A stretch of 10,261 nucleotides of DNA. Source: Anaerolineae bacterium CG2_30_58_95 (GTDB lineage: Bacteria > Chloroflexota > Anaerolineae > Anaerolineales > Villigracilaceae). A program made the translations under genes and the position numbers. The stretch spans positions 1-10,261 of the forward strand of contig MNXK01000141.1 of assembly GCA_001872165.1 (NCBI GenBank). The letters are read 5' to 3'. The notes under the pieces were generated by a model that worked only from the letters and a program-made list of their open reading frames with translations, did no database searches and had not been told where the DNA came from. Below are positions 5,073 to 10,261 of the stretch, piece by piece. The stretch's first letter is position 1, and each line of letters starts with the position of its first letter.

Positions 5073-6818
5073 ATGTTGACCGAACTGCGCATTCAGAATT
5101 TTGCGATCATTGACCACCTCGAACTGGACTTCGGGCCGGGCCTGCAAATATTTACCGGCGAGACCGGCGCGGGCAAGTCCATCATTATGGACGCGGTCGA
5201 GATGATCCTGGGCGGGCGCGCCGATCTGACGGTTATCCGCTCCGATGCGGACCTGGCGCGGGTGGAGGCGACCTTCAAGCTGGCCGGCCCCGAGCGCCAG
5301 CCCGCTAACGAGATCCTCCAACGCGAAGAACTGCTCGACGACCCGAATTACGTCACCTTGAGCCGCGAGGTGCGGCGCGAGGGGCGCAACGTCGCCCGCG
5401 TCAACGGCCGTACCGTCAACCTGACCCTGCTGCGTGAACTGGGTGAGCTGCTGGTGGATATCCACGGCCAGTCCGAGCACCTTTCCCTGCTCAATGTGCG
5501 CGCCCACCTGGGTCTGCTCGACCGTTATGCGGACGTAGAGTCCCTGCTGGCTGCTTATCGCGAGACATATAACCGCTTGCAAGCAATCCGCCGCGAGCTG
5601 CACGAGCTGCGCCAGGCCCAGGCGGATGCCGAACGGCGCACCGAATTGCTGACCTATCAAGCGGATGAGATCGAGGCGGCCAAATTGCGCCCCGGCGAGG
5701 ACGAGGAGCTGCGTCAGGAGCGCGACCGCCTGGCCAACGCCGAGTCGCTGTCCTCATTGGCCCAGCAAGCCCTGACCGTGCTCGACGAGGGCACGCCAGA
5801 GGCGCCGGCTGCCACCGACCTGATCGGACAGGCCGCCCAATCGCTGTCCAAGTTGAGCCAGATAGATACGGCACAGTCTGCCCTGGCGGGTCAGGCGACC
5901 AGCCTCGAGGAGACCCTGGCCGAACTGGCGCGCGGCCTGCGCGACTACCTCGAGGCCATCGAGTTCAACCCCAAGCGCCTGGAAGAAGTCGAGGAGCGCG
6001 TTGACCTGATCCACCGCCTGGCGCGCAAGTACGGCGGCAGCATCCAGTCCGTGATCGCCTTCGCCGCGGATGCCCGCAAGCAACTCGAAACCATCACCAC
6101 CGCCGCCGAGCGCTTGGCCGAGTTGGAAGCGGCCGAATCCGAAGCTTTGAACAAACTGGCAGAGCAAGGTCTCTCCCTTTCGGCGAAGCGTAAAGAAGCC
6201 GCCGACCAGTTGAGCAAAGCCATCGAGATCGAATTAAACGACTTACGCATGGCGAGCGCGCGTTTCGCGGTGGACTTCCAGGCGCGCCCCGACCCAGAGG
6301 GCCTGCCCGCTCCTGACGGTCAGCGCCTGGCCTTCGAAGCCAGCGGCCTGGATAAAGTCGAATTCCTGGTCGAGCCGAACCCGGGTGAGGGTCTGAAACC
6401 GCTGGCGAAGACGGCCTCGGGCGGAGAGACCTCGCGCCTGATGCTGGCCCTCAAGAACGTCCTGGCGCGCGCCGATCAGGTCCCCACGCTCATCTTCGAT
6501 GAAATAGACCAGGGCATCGGCGGGCGCGTCGGCAGCATGGTCGGCGAGAAACTGTGGGGGCTTGGCCGCCAGCATCAGGTGATGGTCGTCACCCACCTGC
6601 CGCAGTTGGCAGCCTTCGGCGACCATCACTGGCAGGTGCAAAAAGTCATCCAGGATGGGCGCACCATCACGCAGGTGACCATGCTGCAGGGCGAGGCGCG
6701 CACGCTCGAACTGGCGCAGATGCTCGGCGAGATCAGCGAGGGGACGCTGCGTTCTGCTCACGATGTCCTTCAGACTGCACAGGCGTTCAAGGCGGGCCAG
6801 AAATCATCGTTCTCTTGA
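5073..6818 (+). CDS. recN: DNA repair ATPase RecN
   Basis: An SMC-like ATPase that acts early in double-strand break repair, holding DNA ends or sister duplexes together for RecA. At 581 residues it is slightly longer than usual. Walker A GETGAGKS is at 29-36, followed by the typical HGQSEHLSLL. A long coiled-coil region rich in Glu, Leu, Arg and Ala spans about 160-350. The ABC signature SGGETSRL starts at 449, Walker B LIFDEID has Asp476/Glu477, and the C-terminal THLPQLAAFGDHHWQVQK holds the conserved His. All catalytic parts are present. ATG 5073 follows the membrane protein gene by 6 bases without a Shine-Dalgarno, so translation is probably coupled. The TGA stop is part of the -35 box of the tRNA-Arg promoter. 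Confidence 0.96.
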   Translation: MLTELRIQNFAIIDHLELDFGPGLQIFTGETGAGKSIIMDAVEMILGGRADLTVIRSDADLARVEATFKLAGPERQPANEILQREELLDDPNYVTLSREVRREGRNVARVNGRTVNLTLLRELGELLVDIHGQSEHLSLLNVRAHLGLLDRYADVESLLAAYRETYNRLQAIRRELHELRQAQADAERRTELLTYQADEIEAAKLRPGEDEELRQERDRLANAESLSSLAQQALTVLDEGTPEAPAATDLIGQAAQSLSKLSQIDTAQSALAGQATSLEETLAELARGLRDYLEAIEFNPKRLEEVEERVDLIHRLARKYGGSIQSVIAFAADARKQLETITTAAERLAELEAAESEALNKLAEQGLSLSAKRKEAADQLSKAIEIELNDLRMASARFAVDFQARPDPEGLPAPDGQRLAFEASGLDKVEFLVEPNPGEGLKPLAKTASGGETSRLMLALKNVLARADQVPTLIFDEIDQGIGGRVGSMVGEKLWGLGRQHQVMVVTHLPQLAAFGDHHWQVQKVIQDGRTITQVTMLQGEARTLELAQMLGEISEGTLRSAHDVLQTAQAFKAGQKSSFS

Positions 6819-6843
6819 CCTGCCCTGGATTCTGGATTAAAAT
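6815..6843 (+). promoter_or_regulatory. tRNA-Arg promoter
   Basis: TTGACC at 6815-6820 and TAAAAT at 6838-6843 are separated by exactly 17 bases, a good sigma-70/SigA-type promoter. Transcription would start near 6850, about 11 bases before the mature tRNA. The -35 box includes the recN stop codon. Confidence 0.8.
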
Positions 6844-6860
6844 TCCCCCGCTCATCAACT

Positions 6861-6937
6861 GCCCCTGTAGCTCAGCGGATTAGAGCGCTTGCTTGCGGAG
6901 CAATCGGTCGCGTGTTCGAATCACGCCAGGGGCGCCA
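6861..6937 (+). tRNA. tRNA-Arg, anticodon GCG, CCA encoded
   Basis: A complete cloverleaf of 77 bases. Acceptor arms GCCCCTG and CAGGGGC are followed by G-CCA in the DNA. The D arm GCTC/GAGC has loop AGCGGATTA, including A20, an arginine identity base. The anticodon loop is TTGCGGA, with T33 before G34-C35-G36, reading CGC. The variable loop is 5 bases and the T arm GCGTG/CACGC has loop TTCGAAT. The anticodon stem has one C27-T43 mismatch. Most bacteria read CGC with an A34 (inosine) tRNA, so the G34 form is notable. Confidence 0.9.
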
Positions 6938-6944
6938 GATCAGG

Positions 6945-6970
6945 AGCGGGTTTATCCCGCTTCTTTTCTT
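6945..6970 (+). terminator. Rho-independent terminator of tRNA-Arg
   Basis: The stem AGCGGG (6945-6950) pairs with CCCGCT (6956-6961) around TTTAT, extendable by one or two pairs. A T-rich tail, TCTTTTCTT, follows. It starts 8 bases after the tRNA CCA end. Confidence 0.75.
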
Positions 6971-6986
6971 TAAAGTCACCCGCTCA

Positions 6987-7079
6987 ACAGGGGCTTAGCC
7001 CCAAGACTGATAAGGAGTCCGAAGTCTCCGACTTCGGTGCAAAATCGGGAGATTTTGCACTCCAATACTTAGCCCCTGT
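6987..7079. repeat. composite palindrome (three-way junction) before surE
   Basis: An outer inverted repeat (6987-6998 with 7068-7079, 11 of 12) encloses a GGAG/CTCC stem (7014-7017 with 7060-7063). That stem holds two perfect hairpins back to back. One pairs CCGAAGTC 7019-7026 with 7030-7037 around TCC. The other pairs TGCAAAATC 7038-7046 with 7051-7059 around GGGA. A smaller hairpin, GGGGC-TTA-GCCCC at 6990-7002, competes with the outer stem. It fills the space between the tRNA-Arg terminator and surE, and may be a mobile palindrome now serving as a folded 5' leader. I see no clear surE promoter here. Confidence 0.75.
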
Positions 7080-7098
7080 CAGAAATGTTGGAAACGCG

Positions 7099-7902
7099 AT
7101 GAAGAAATGCCAGATCCTGCTTACCAATGATGACGGCATCCAGTCCCCCGGACTGTGGGCTGCAGCCGAGGCGCTCTCAACCCTCGGCTTTGTGACCGTG
7201 GCCGCGCCACGCGACCAATCCTCCGGTACCGGACGCAGTTTACCGTTGACCTCGGATGGCATTATCAAGACAGAAATCGTGAGTGTGGACGGCAAGGATT
7301 GGACAGTCTACGCCGTCGGCGGGACGCCGGCCCAGGCCGTCCAGCATGGGATTCTGGAAATCATACCAGGAACTCTTGACCTGGTCGTCTCGGGGATCAA
7401 TTACGGGGAGAACGTCGGCACTGGCGTCACGATATCCGGGACGGTCGGGGCGGCCATGGAGGCGGCTGCCATGGACATCCCTGCGTTGGCAATATCCGTG
7501 GAAACAGAACAGCGACACCATCTATCGTACTCAACCGAGGTGGATTTTTCAGCGGCCGCGTATTTCACCGCCTATTTCGCCCGCCTCTTGTTGGAAAGGC
7601 AATTTCCGAAGGATGTCAATCTGCTCAAAGTGGATGTCCCTTCGGACGCCACACCGCAGACCCCCTGGCAGGTCACACGCGTCGCCCCTCAACGCTATTA
7701 CGAGCCGCTTCCGCCTAAACGCAAGTCGTGGGATGAGCCGGGGAGAATCGGTTATCACCAGGTAGCCCTGTTCGGCCCGGAGCAGGAAGGCAGCGATGTC
7801 TACGTCCTGCGGGCCAAACGGCTGGTCTCGGTCACGCCCATCAGCCTGGACCTCACCTCGCGCGTGGACTTCGCGGAGCTGGATCGGTTGTTGCGATCCT
7901 AA
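7099..7902 (+). CDS. surE: 5'/3'-nucleotidase SurE
   Basis: A metal-dependent phosphatase of 267 residues acting on 5'- and 3'-nucleoside monophosphates (and in some species short polyphosphate), with roles in stress and stationary phase. It begins MKKCQILLTNDDGI, with the metal-binding Asp11 and Asp12. APRDQSSGTGRS supplies the Ser ligand (Ser42 by alignment of the SG pair), and SGINYGENVG supplies Asn101. VGGTPAQAV, GAAMEA and the C-terminal RVDFAELDRLL are also family-typical. ATG 7099 is chosen because the family starts right before the ILLTNDDG segment; upstream in-frame sequence runs through the palindrome and the tRNA and is not protein-like. The ribosome binding site is weak (GGAAA, 6 bases upstream). 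It stands alone: a terminator lies upstream and a new promoter downstream. Confidence 0.94.
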   Translation: MKKCQILLTNDDGIQSPGLWAAAEALSTLGFVTVAAPRDQSSGTGRSLPLTSDGIIKTEIVSVDGKDWTVYAVGGTPAQAVQHGILEIIPGTLDLVVSGINYGENVGTGVTISGTVGAAMEAAAMDIPALAISVETEQRHHLSYSTEVDFSAAAYFTAYFARLLLERQFPKDVNLLKVDVPSDATPQTPWQVTRVAPQRYYEPLPPKRKSWDEPGRIGYHQVALFGPEQEGSDVYVLRAKRLVSVTPISLDLTSRVDFAELDRLLRS

Positions 7903-8009
7903 GGAATGTGCAAAAACAACTCCCCGTTTTTATCGTTCGCGAGCAGTCCCCCAGGGATGCTTCGCGATTGCACTGCGAGCAGGATGCAGTCCAACTGAGA
8001 AAGTGGTTA
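7903..8009. other. intergenic hairpin region after surE
   Basis: No gene is seen here. AAAAAC at 7912-7917 can pair with GTTTTT at 7926-7931 and could be a weak surE terminator. A strong imperfect hairpin follows at 7937-7967 (TCGCGA, GCA and TCCC paired, with one bulge on each side, loop CCA). Another pairs 7968-7976 with 7986-7994 at 8 of 9 positions. The word GCAGTCC occurs in both (7943 and 7986). These look like REP-type repeats. Confidence 0.5.
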
Positions 8010-8037
8010 TTGCCAGCCTCCCCAATTGCTGTATAAT
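8010..8037 (+). promoter_or_regulatory. promoter of the small-protein gene
   Basis: TTGCCA at 8010-8015 and a perfect TATAAT at 8032-8037 are separated by 16 bases. Transcription would start near 8044, giving a leader of about 60 bases before ATG 8103. Unlike nadK, this gene therefore has a true leader with a Shine-Dalgarno. Confidence 0.75.
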
Positions 8038-8053
8038 GAGTTTGCCCTATTCA

Positions 8054-8077
8054 CCTGTGCTTAGATACCTGCACAGG
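8054..8077 (+). promoter_or_regulatory. hairpin in the leader of the small-protein gene
   Basis: CCTGTGC (8054-8060) pairs perfectly with GCACAGG (8071-8077) around a 10-base loop. It starts about 10 bases after the predicted transcription start and ends 16 bases before the GGAGG ribosome binding site. It may stabilise the 5' end or bind a regulator; this is inference. Confidence 0.5.
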
Positions 8078-8102
8078 CCTCGTGCTAAAAATGGAGGTTC
8101 GT

Positions 8103-8297
8103 ATGGCATTCAGTTATACCAACAAACGCGGCGTGACGTATTTCTTGCACTCCAAGAGCACCACCTTGAAGAGCGGCAAGATCCAAACACTCTACTTCTT
8201 CGCCAAGGAAAAGAAGGCGGGCGTTCTCGAGGCAGTGCCGGCTGGCTACAAAGTAGTCGAAACGCCGAACGGCCTTCCAGTGCTGAAGAAGACATAG
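8103..8297 (+). CDS. small conserved-looking protein, 64 residues, function unknown
   Basis: A short, basic, probably beta-rich cytoplasmic protein beginning MAFSYTNKRGVTYFLH, then KIQTLYFFAKEKKAG, and ending VPAGYKVVETPNGLPVLKKT. It has no signal peptide, membrane segment or cysteines. From memory, proteins of this shape (a TYYLH-like start and a GYKVVE-GLP-L end) recur as small hypotheticals in Chloroflexota and some other phyla; I cannot check that here. The start at 8103 is chosen over in-frame ATGs at 8082 and 8091 because GGAGG (8093-8097) lies 5 bases before it. It has its own promoter and a strong terminator, so it is a single-gene unit and probably well expressed. It does not resemble a toxin or antitoxin that I recognise. 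Confidence 0.85.
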   Translation: MAFSYTNKRGVTYFLHSKSTTLKSGKIQTLYFFAKEKKAGVLEAVPAGYKVVETPNGLPVLKKT

Positions 8298-8335
8298 CAG
8301 CCGAAGGCCTACTCGGCAGAAAGGCTCGAAACAAA

Positions 8336-8364
8336 GGCTCCCCGCGTGGGGAGCCGATTTTTTT
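8336..8364 (+). terminator. strong Rho-independent terminator
   Basis: A perfect 8-bp GC-rich stem (GGCTCCCC at 8336-8343 with 8348-8355), with loop GCGT, is followed after GA by seven T. It ends the small-protein transcript just before the tRNA-Val promoter. Confidence 0.92.
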
Positions 8365-8376
8365 ACCAAGTTTCTC

Positions 8377-8405
8377 TTGTCAATTCCAGGTACCCTCGTT
8401 ATAAT
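8377..8405 (+). promoter_or_regulatory. promoter of tRNA-Val, probably also of thrS
   Basis: TTGTCA at 8377-8382 and TATAAT at 8400-8405 are spaced by 17 bases, a near-consensus promoter. Transcription would start near 8412, 8 bases before the tRNA. No other promoter is visible before the T-box leader. Confidence 0.85.
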
Positions 8406-8419
8406 ATGCCTCACGTTCC

Positions 8420-8493
8420 GGGCGGGTAGCTCAGTTGGTTAGAGCACTGCTTTGACATAGCAGAGGTCGTAGGTTCGAGCCCTATTCCGCCCA
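8420..8493 (+). tRNA. tRNA-Val, anticodon GAC, CCA not encoded
   Basis: A 74-base cloverleaf including the discriminator A. Acceptor GGGCGGG pairs with TCCGCCC (last pair G-T), the D arm is GCTC/GAGC, the anticodon stem CTGCT/AGCAG holds loop TTGACAT with anticodon GAC, and the T arm GTAGG/CCTAT has loop TTCGAGC. The discriminator is followed by CTGG, not CCA, so CCA must be added by the nucleotidyltransferase, unlike the tRNA-Arg in this window. Confidence 0.93.
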
Positions 8494-8499
8494 CTGGGA

Positions 8500-8530
8500 A
8501 AGTAGACAGGTAGCAAGTAGACAGGTAAAC
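8500..8530 (+). repeat. short direct repeat between tRNA-Val and the T-box
   Basis: AAGTAGACAGGTA occurs at 8500-8512 and again at 8515-8527, a period of 15 bases, and a third partial copy (AAGT) begins at 8531. It fills the gap between the tRNA 3' end and Stem I of the T-box and may be slippage-derived or part of a dispersed repeat. Confidence 0.7.
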
Positions 8531-8649
8531 AAGTGCGCGATGACCGGGACGAGTAGGCGGACGCGGAAACCTACAGGGAGAGCAGGCCGATGACTGAGAG
8601 CCTTCTCCGGCAGCCGCCGCCGAAAACCACCCGCGAGCGTGGAACAGAA

Positions 8650-8692
8650 CAGTGAACAGTGATCAGTAACCAGTGATCAGTGTTCAGTCAGT
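8650..8692 (+). repeat. heptad tandem repeat CAGTNNN inside the T-box linker
   Basis: CAGT recurs at exact 7-base steps at 8650, 8657, 8664, 8671, 8678 and 8685, and once more after 4 bases at 8689. The three bases between are GAA, GAT, AAC, GAT and GTT. It lies between Stem I and the long linker stem. Confidence 0.8.
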
Positions 8693-8738
8693 AAGGGAAA
8701 CGGGTGACTCCGTTATCAGTCCAAGAGATAAGTCCACG

Positions 8739-8771
8739 AGACCCTAAAGGTCTCCGAGACCTTTAGGGTCT
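8739..8771 (+). repeat. 15-bp perfect hairpin in the T-box, possibly a captured palindrome
   Basis: Positions 8739-8753 pair without mismatch with 8757-8771 around the loop CCG. In position it serves as the T-box linker Stem III, which is usually shorter and imperfect. Its centre TCTCCGA is shared with the palindromes before surE. Confidence 0.8.
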
Positions 8772-8803
8772 GGGCTTAAATCGGGTGGAACCGCGTGAGC
8801 CGC

Positions 8804-8835
8804 ACTCTCGCCCCGAATTCGGGTGAGAGTTTTTT
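8804..8835 (+). terminator. T-box attenuator terminator
   Basis: A 10-bp stem (8804-8813 with 8821-8830, one G-T pair) is followed by a run of T from 8830 to 8835. It lies 9 bases after the T-box motif. It forms when the leader is not bound by uncharged tRNA-Thr, cutting off thrS. Confidence 0.9.
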
Positions 8836-8841
8836 ATTTTT

Positions 8842-8908
8842 AGCCCCCTCCGACGCTTCGCGCTGCCTCCCCCATTTTCCGAAAGAAAATGGGAGGCCGG
8901 GAGAGGGC
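8842..8908. repeat. nested palindrome between the attenuator and the thrS ribosome binding site
   Basis: The inner arms ATTTTC (8874-8879) and GAAAAT (8885-8890), loop CGAAA, continue into GCCTCCCCC (8865-8873) against GGGAGGC (8891-8897), with two extra C. The outer arms GCCC-CTCCG (8843-8852) and CGGGAG-GGGC (8898-8908) pair imperfectly. The shape, C-rich on the left with a nested inner stem, is like the palindrome before nadK. AGGAG at 8911-8915 lies just outside it. Confidence 0.6.
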
Positions 8909-8920
8909 AAAGGAGAGAAA

Positions 8921-10261
8921 ATGTCCAACCAACCCGAAGAACGTTACGAAGATTCCCAGTTGTATAGAATCCGCCACTCGACGGCGCACGTCATGGCGCA
9001 AGCGGTGCTGGAATTCTACCCAGAGGCCAAGTACACCATCGGCCCGCCAGTCGAAAACGGCTTTTACTATGATTTCGACCTGCCTCGGCCGCTGGTTCAG
9101 GAAGACTTGGCGAAGATCGAAAAGCGTATGCGCCAGATCATCGCCGGAGGCCACCCCTTCGTCAAGAAGGTGGTTTCGGCTGAAGAGGCGCGCCAGATTT
9201 TCAAGGATCAGCCCTATAAGCTGGAACTGATCGAGGGCTTGGAAAAAGGCGGCTTCGACGAGTACGGGCAGCCGCTGGCCGAAAAGCCCGAGATTTCGAT
9301 CTATCAAAGCGACACGTTCACGGACCTGTGTCGCGGCCCGCACGTGGAGACGACGCGGCAGATCAACCCGGCTGCCATCAAGTTGATGTCCATCGCTGGG
9401 GCCTACTGGCGCGGCGACGAGAAGAACAAGATGCTGACGCGCCTCTACGGAACGGCCTGGAAGACGGCCCAGGAACTCGAAGAGTACCTGGCGATGCTCG
9501 AAGAAGCCAAAAGACGCGACCACCGTAAACTCGGCAAGGAACTGGAAATCTTCATCTACGATGACGAGGTCGGCCCCGGCCTGCCGCTCTGGCTGCCGCG
9601 CGGCGGCGTCATCATCGAGGAATTGGAACGGCTGGCAAAGGAGATGGAGGAAAAGGCAGGCTATCTCCGCGTCCGCACCCCGCACCTCGCCAAAGAAGAC
9701 CTGTTCGTGCACTCCGGCCACCTGCCCTACTACGCCGAGTCCATGTACCCGCCCATGGAGATCGAGGGCGTGCGCTACTACGTCAAGCCGATGAACTGCC
9801 CGATGCACCACAAGATCTTCGGCTCCAAGCCGCACTCCTACCGCGACCTGCCCATCCGCCTGGCCGAGTATGGCACGTGCTACCGCTACGAGAAATCCGG
9901 CGAGCTTTTCGGCCTGATGCGCGTCCGCTCGATGCAGATGAACGACGCGCACATGTACTGCGCTGAAGACCAGTTCGAGCAGGAATTCATGGGCGTGATT
10001 GACCTGTATCACAAGTATTTCCAGCTGTTCGGCATCCAGAAGTTCATCATGCGCCTGTCGCTGCACGGCAAGGAAGGCCTGGGCAAAAAATACGTGGACA
10101 ACGAGCGGCTATGGTTGAAGACGGAAGACATGGTGCGCCGCGCCATGACGAACGGCGGCGTGCCGTTCGTCGAGGCCTATGACGAGGCCGCCTTCTACGG
10201 CCCTAAGATTGACGTGCAGATCTGGAGCGTGATCGGTAAGGAATTCTCGCTCGCCACGAAC
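8921..10261 (+). CDS. thrS: threonyl-tRNA synthetase (3' end outside the window)
   Basis: Charges tRNA-Thr with threonine and edits Ser-tRNA-Thr; 447 residues are visible. The editing domain comes first: HSTAH with His19/His23 and CRGPH with Cys137/His141 match E. coli His73/His77 and Cys182/His186. The class II catalytic core follows. Cys293 in PMNCPMH and His344 in NDAH match zinc ligands Cys334 and His385 with the same 51-residue spacing, and Arg322 in CYRYEKSGEL is the motif 2 arginine. The third zinc ligand should lie near residue 470, beyond the edge. The protein starts about 54 residues later than the E. coli enzyme, so the N-terminal TGS domain is missing. The start is fixed by AGGAG 5 bases before ATG 8921. 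It is controlled by the T-box leader upstream. Confidence 0.97.
   Translation, partial: MSNQPEERYEDSQLYRIRHSTAHVMAQAVLEFYPEAKYTIGPPVENGFYYDFDLPRPLVQEDLAKIEKRMRQIIAGGHPFVKKVVSAEEARQIFKDQPYKLELIEGLEKGGFDEYGQPLAEKPEISIYQSDTFTDLCRGPHVETTRQINPAAIKLMSIAGAYWRGDEKNKMLTRLYGTAWKTAQELEEYLAMLEEAKRRDHRKLGKELEIFIYDDEVGPGLPLWLPRGGVIIEELERLAKEMEEKAGYLRVRTPHLAKEDLFVHSGHLPYYAESMYPPMEIEGVRYYVKPMNCPMHHKIFGSKPHSYRDLPIRLAEYGTCYRYEKSGELFGLMRVRSMQMNDAHMYCAEDQFEQEFMGVIDLYHKYFQLFGIQKFIMRLSLHGKEGLGKKYVDNERLWLKTEDMVRRAMTNGGVPFVEAYDEAAFYGPKIDVQIWSVIGKEFSLATN

Larger units (their letters stand above)
8533..8840 (+). ncRNA. T-box leader (tRNA-Thr-sensing riboswitch) of thrS
   Basis: Uncharged tRNA-Thr should bind this leader and prevent termination before thrS. 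Stem I spans about 8534-8640. A lower stem GCGC/GCGT and upper stem CGGG/CCCG flank a GATGA...GA kink-turn. The specifier loop has AGTA on the 5' side and GAA-A-ACC-A on the 3' side (8622-8629). ACC at 8626-8628 is a threonine codon, matching the downstream gene. GGGAGAG and the GATGAC/GAGAG loops near 8576-8600 fit the distal T-loop platform that docks on the tRNA elbow. The T-box sequence GGGTGGAACCGCG lies at 8783-8795 and is followed by a terminator. Two features are odd: heptad repeats at 8650-8692 and a 15-bp perfect stem at 8739-8771 in the linker. Confidence 0.92.

Noticed and set aside
6889..7098. An N-terminal extension of SurE through the tRNA and palindrome.
   Set aside because: It would translate half of tRNA-Arg and its terminator. 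SurE proteins start right before the ILLTNDDG motif.
8650..8692. A CRISPR-like or iteron array.
   Set aside because: The period of 7 bases is too short for CRISPR, and there is no replication initiator gene. It lies inside a clear T-box leader.
8840..10066. A 408-residue open frame on the - strand across thrS.
   Set aside because: It is the complement of a certain thrS reading frame with all family motifs. The antisense frame stays open because of GC-rich codon use, and its protein matches no family I know.

Overview
The window looks like a piece of a bacterial chromosome of fairly high GC. I infer the phylum Chloroflexota, probably class Anaerolineae. The reasons are the mix of genes with few or no Shine-Dalgarno sequences, -10 boxes sitting directly in front of start codons, a T-box leader on thrS, a B-box-type zinc finger membrane protein next to nadK and recN, and many intergenic palindromes. 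This placement rests on family resemblance and memory, not on a marker gene. All clear genes lie on the + strand. A divergent gene may begin at the extreme left edge on the - strand.

Layout. Positions 1-240 hold a possible divergent promoter and start, then two adjacent perfect hairpins with mutually complementary loops. Positions 241-2071 hold a sugar aminotransferase of the DegT/DnrJ/EryC1 family and a DPM1-like glycosyltransferase, separated by one base: a small surface-glycan module. Positions 2082-3486 are the most unusual part. A membrane-anchored Cas4-like (PD-(D/E)XK, Fe-S) nuclease is present as two separate proteins. The N-terminal piece carries the first cluster cysteine and ends in a membrane helix. 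The C-terminal piece begins with a membrane helix and carries the D/ExK/Q motifs and the other three cysteines. Between them, exactly where the membrane hairpin would turn, is a 209-residue helical-repeat protein gene of lower GC with a strong Shine-Dalgarno.

A 58-base palindrome at 3484-3541 ends this block. A -10 box 7 bases before the start codon opens the next operon: nadK (NAD kinase), a zinc-finger membrane protein (overlapping by 4 bases) and recN (DNA repair SMC-like ATPase). Then come tRNA-Arg(GCG) with its own promoter and terminator, a large composite palindrome, surE (nucleotidase), a small conserved-looking protein of 64 residues with promoter and terminator, and tRNA-Val(GAC). 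With no visible terminator after it, tRNA-Val runs into a T-box leader with a threonine ACC specifier. The T-box controls thrS, a threonyl-tRNA synthetase lacking the TGS domain, which runs off the right edge.

The second theme is the density of palindromes. They occur before the aminotransferase gene, at the stop of the nuclease, inside the coding sequence of the zinc finger protein, before and after surE, as a long stem inside the T-box, and between the T-box terminator and the thrS ribosome binding site. Several share the core TCTCC(C)GA. They look like a dispersed REP/MITE-like family that has been absorbed into coding and regulatory sequence.
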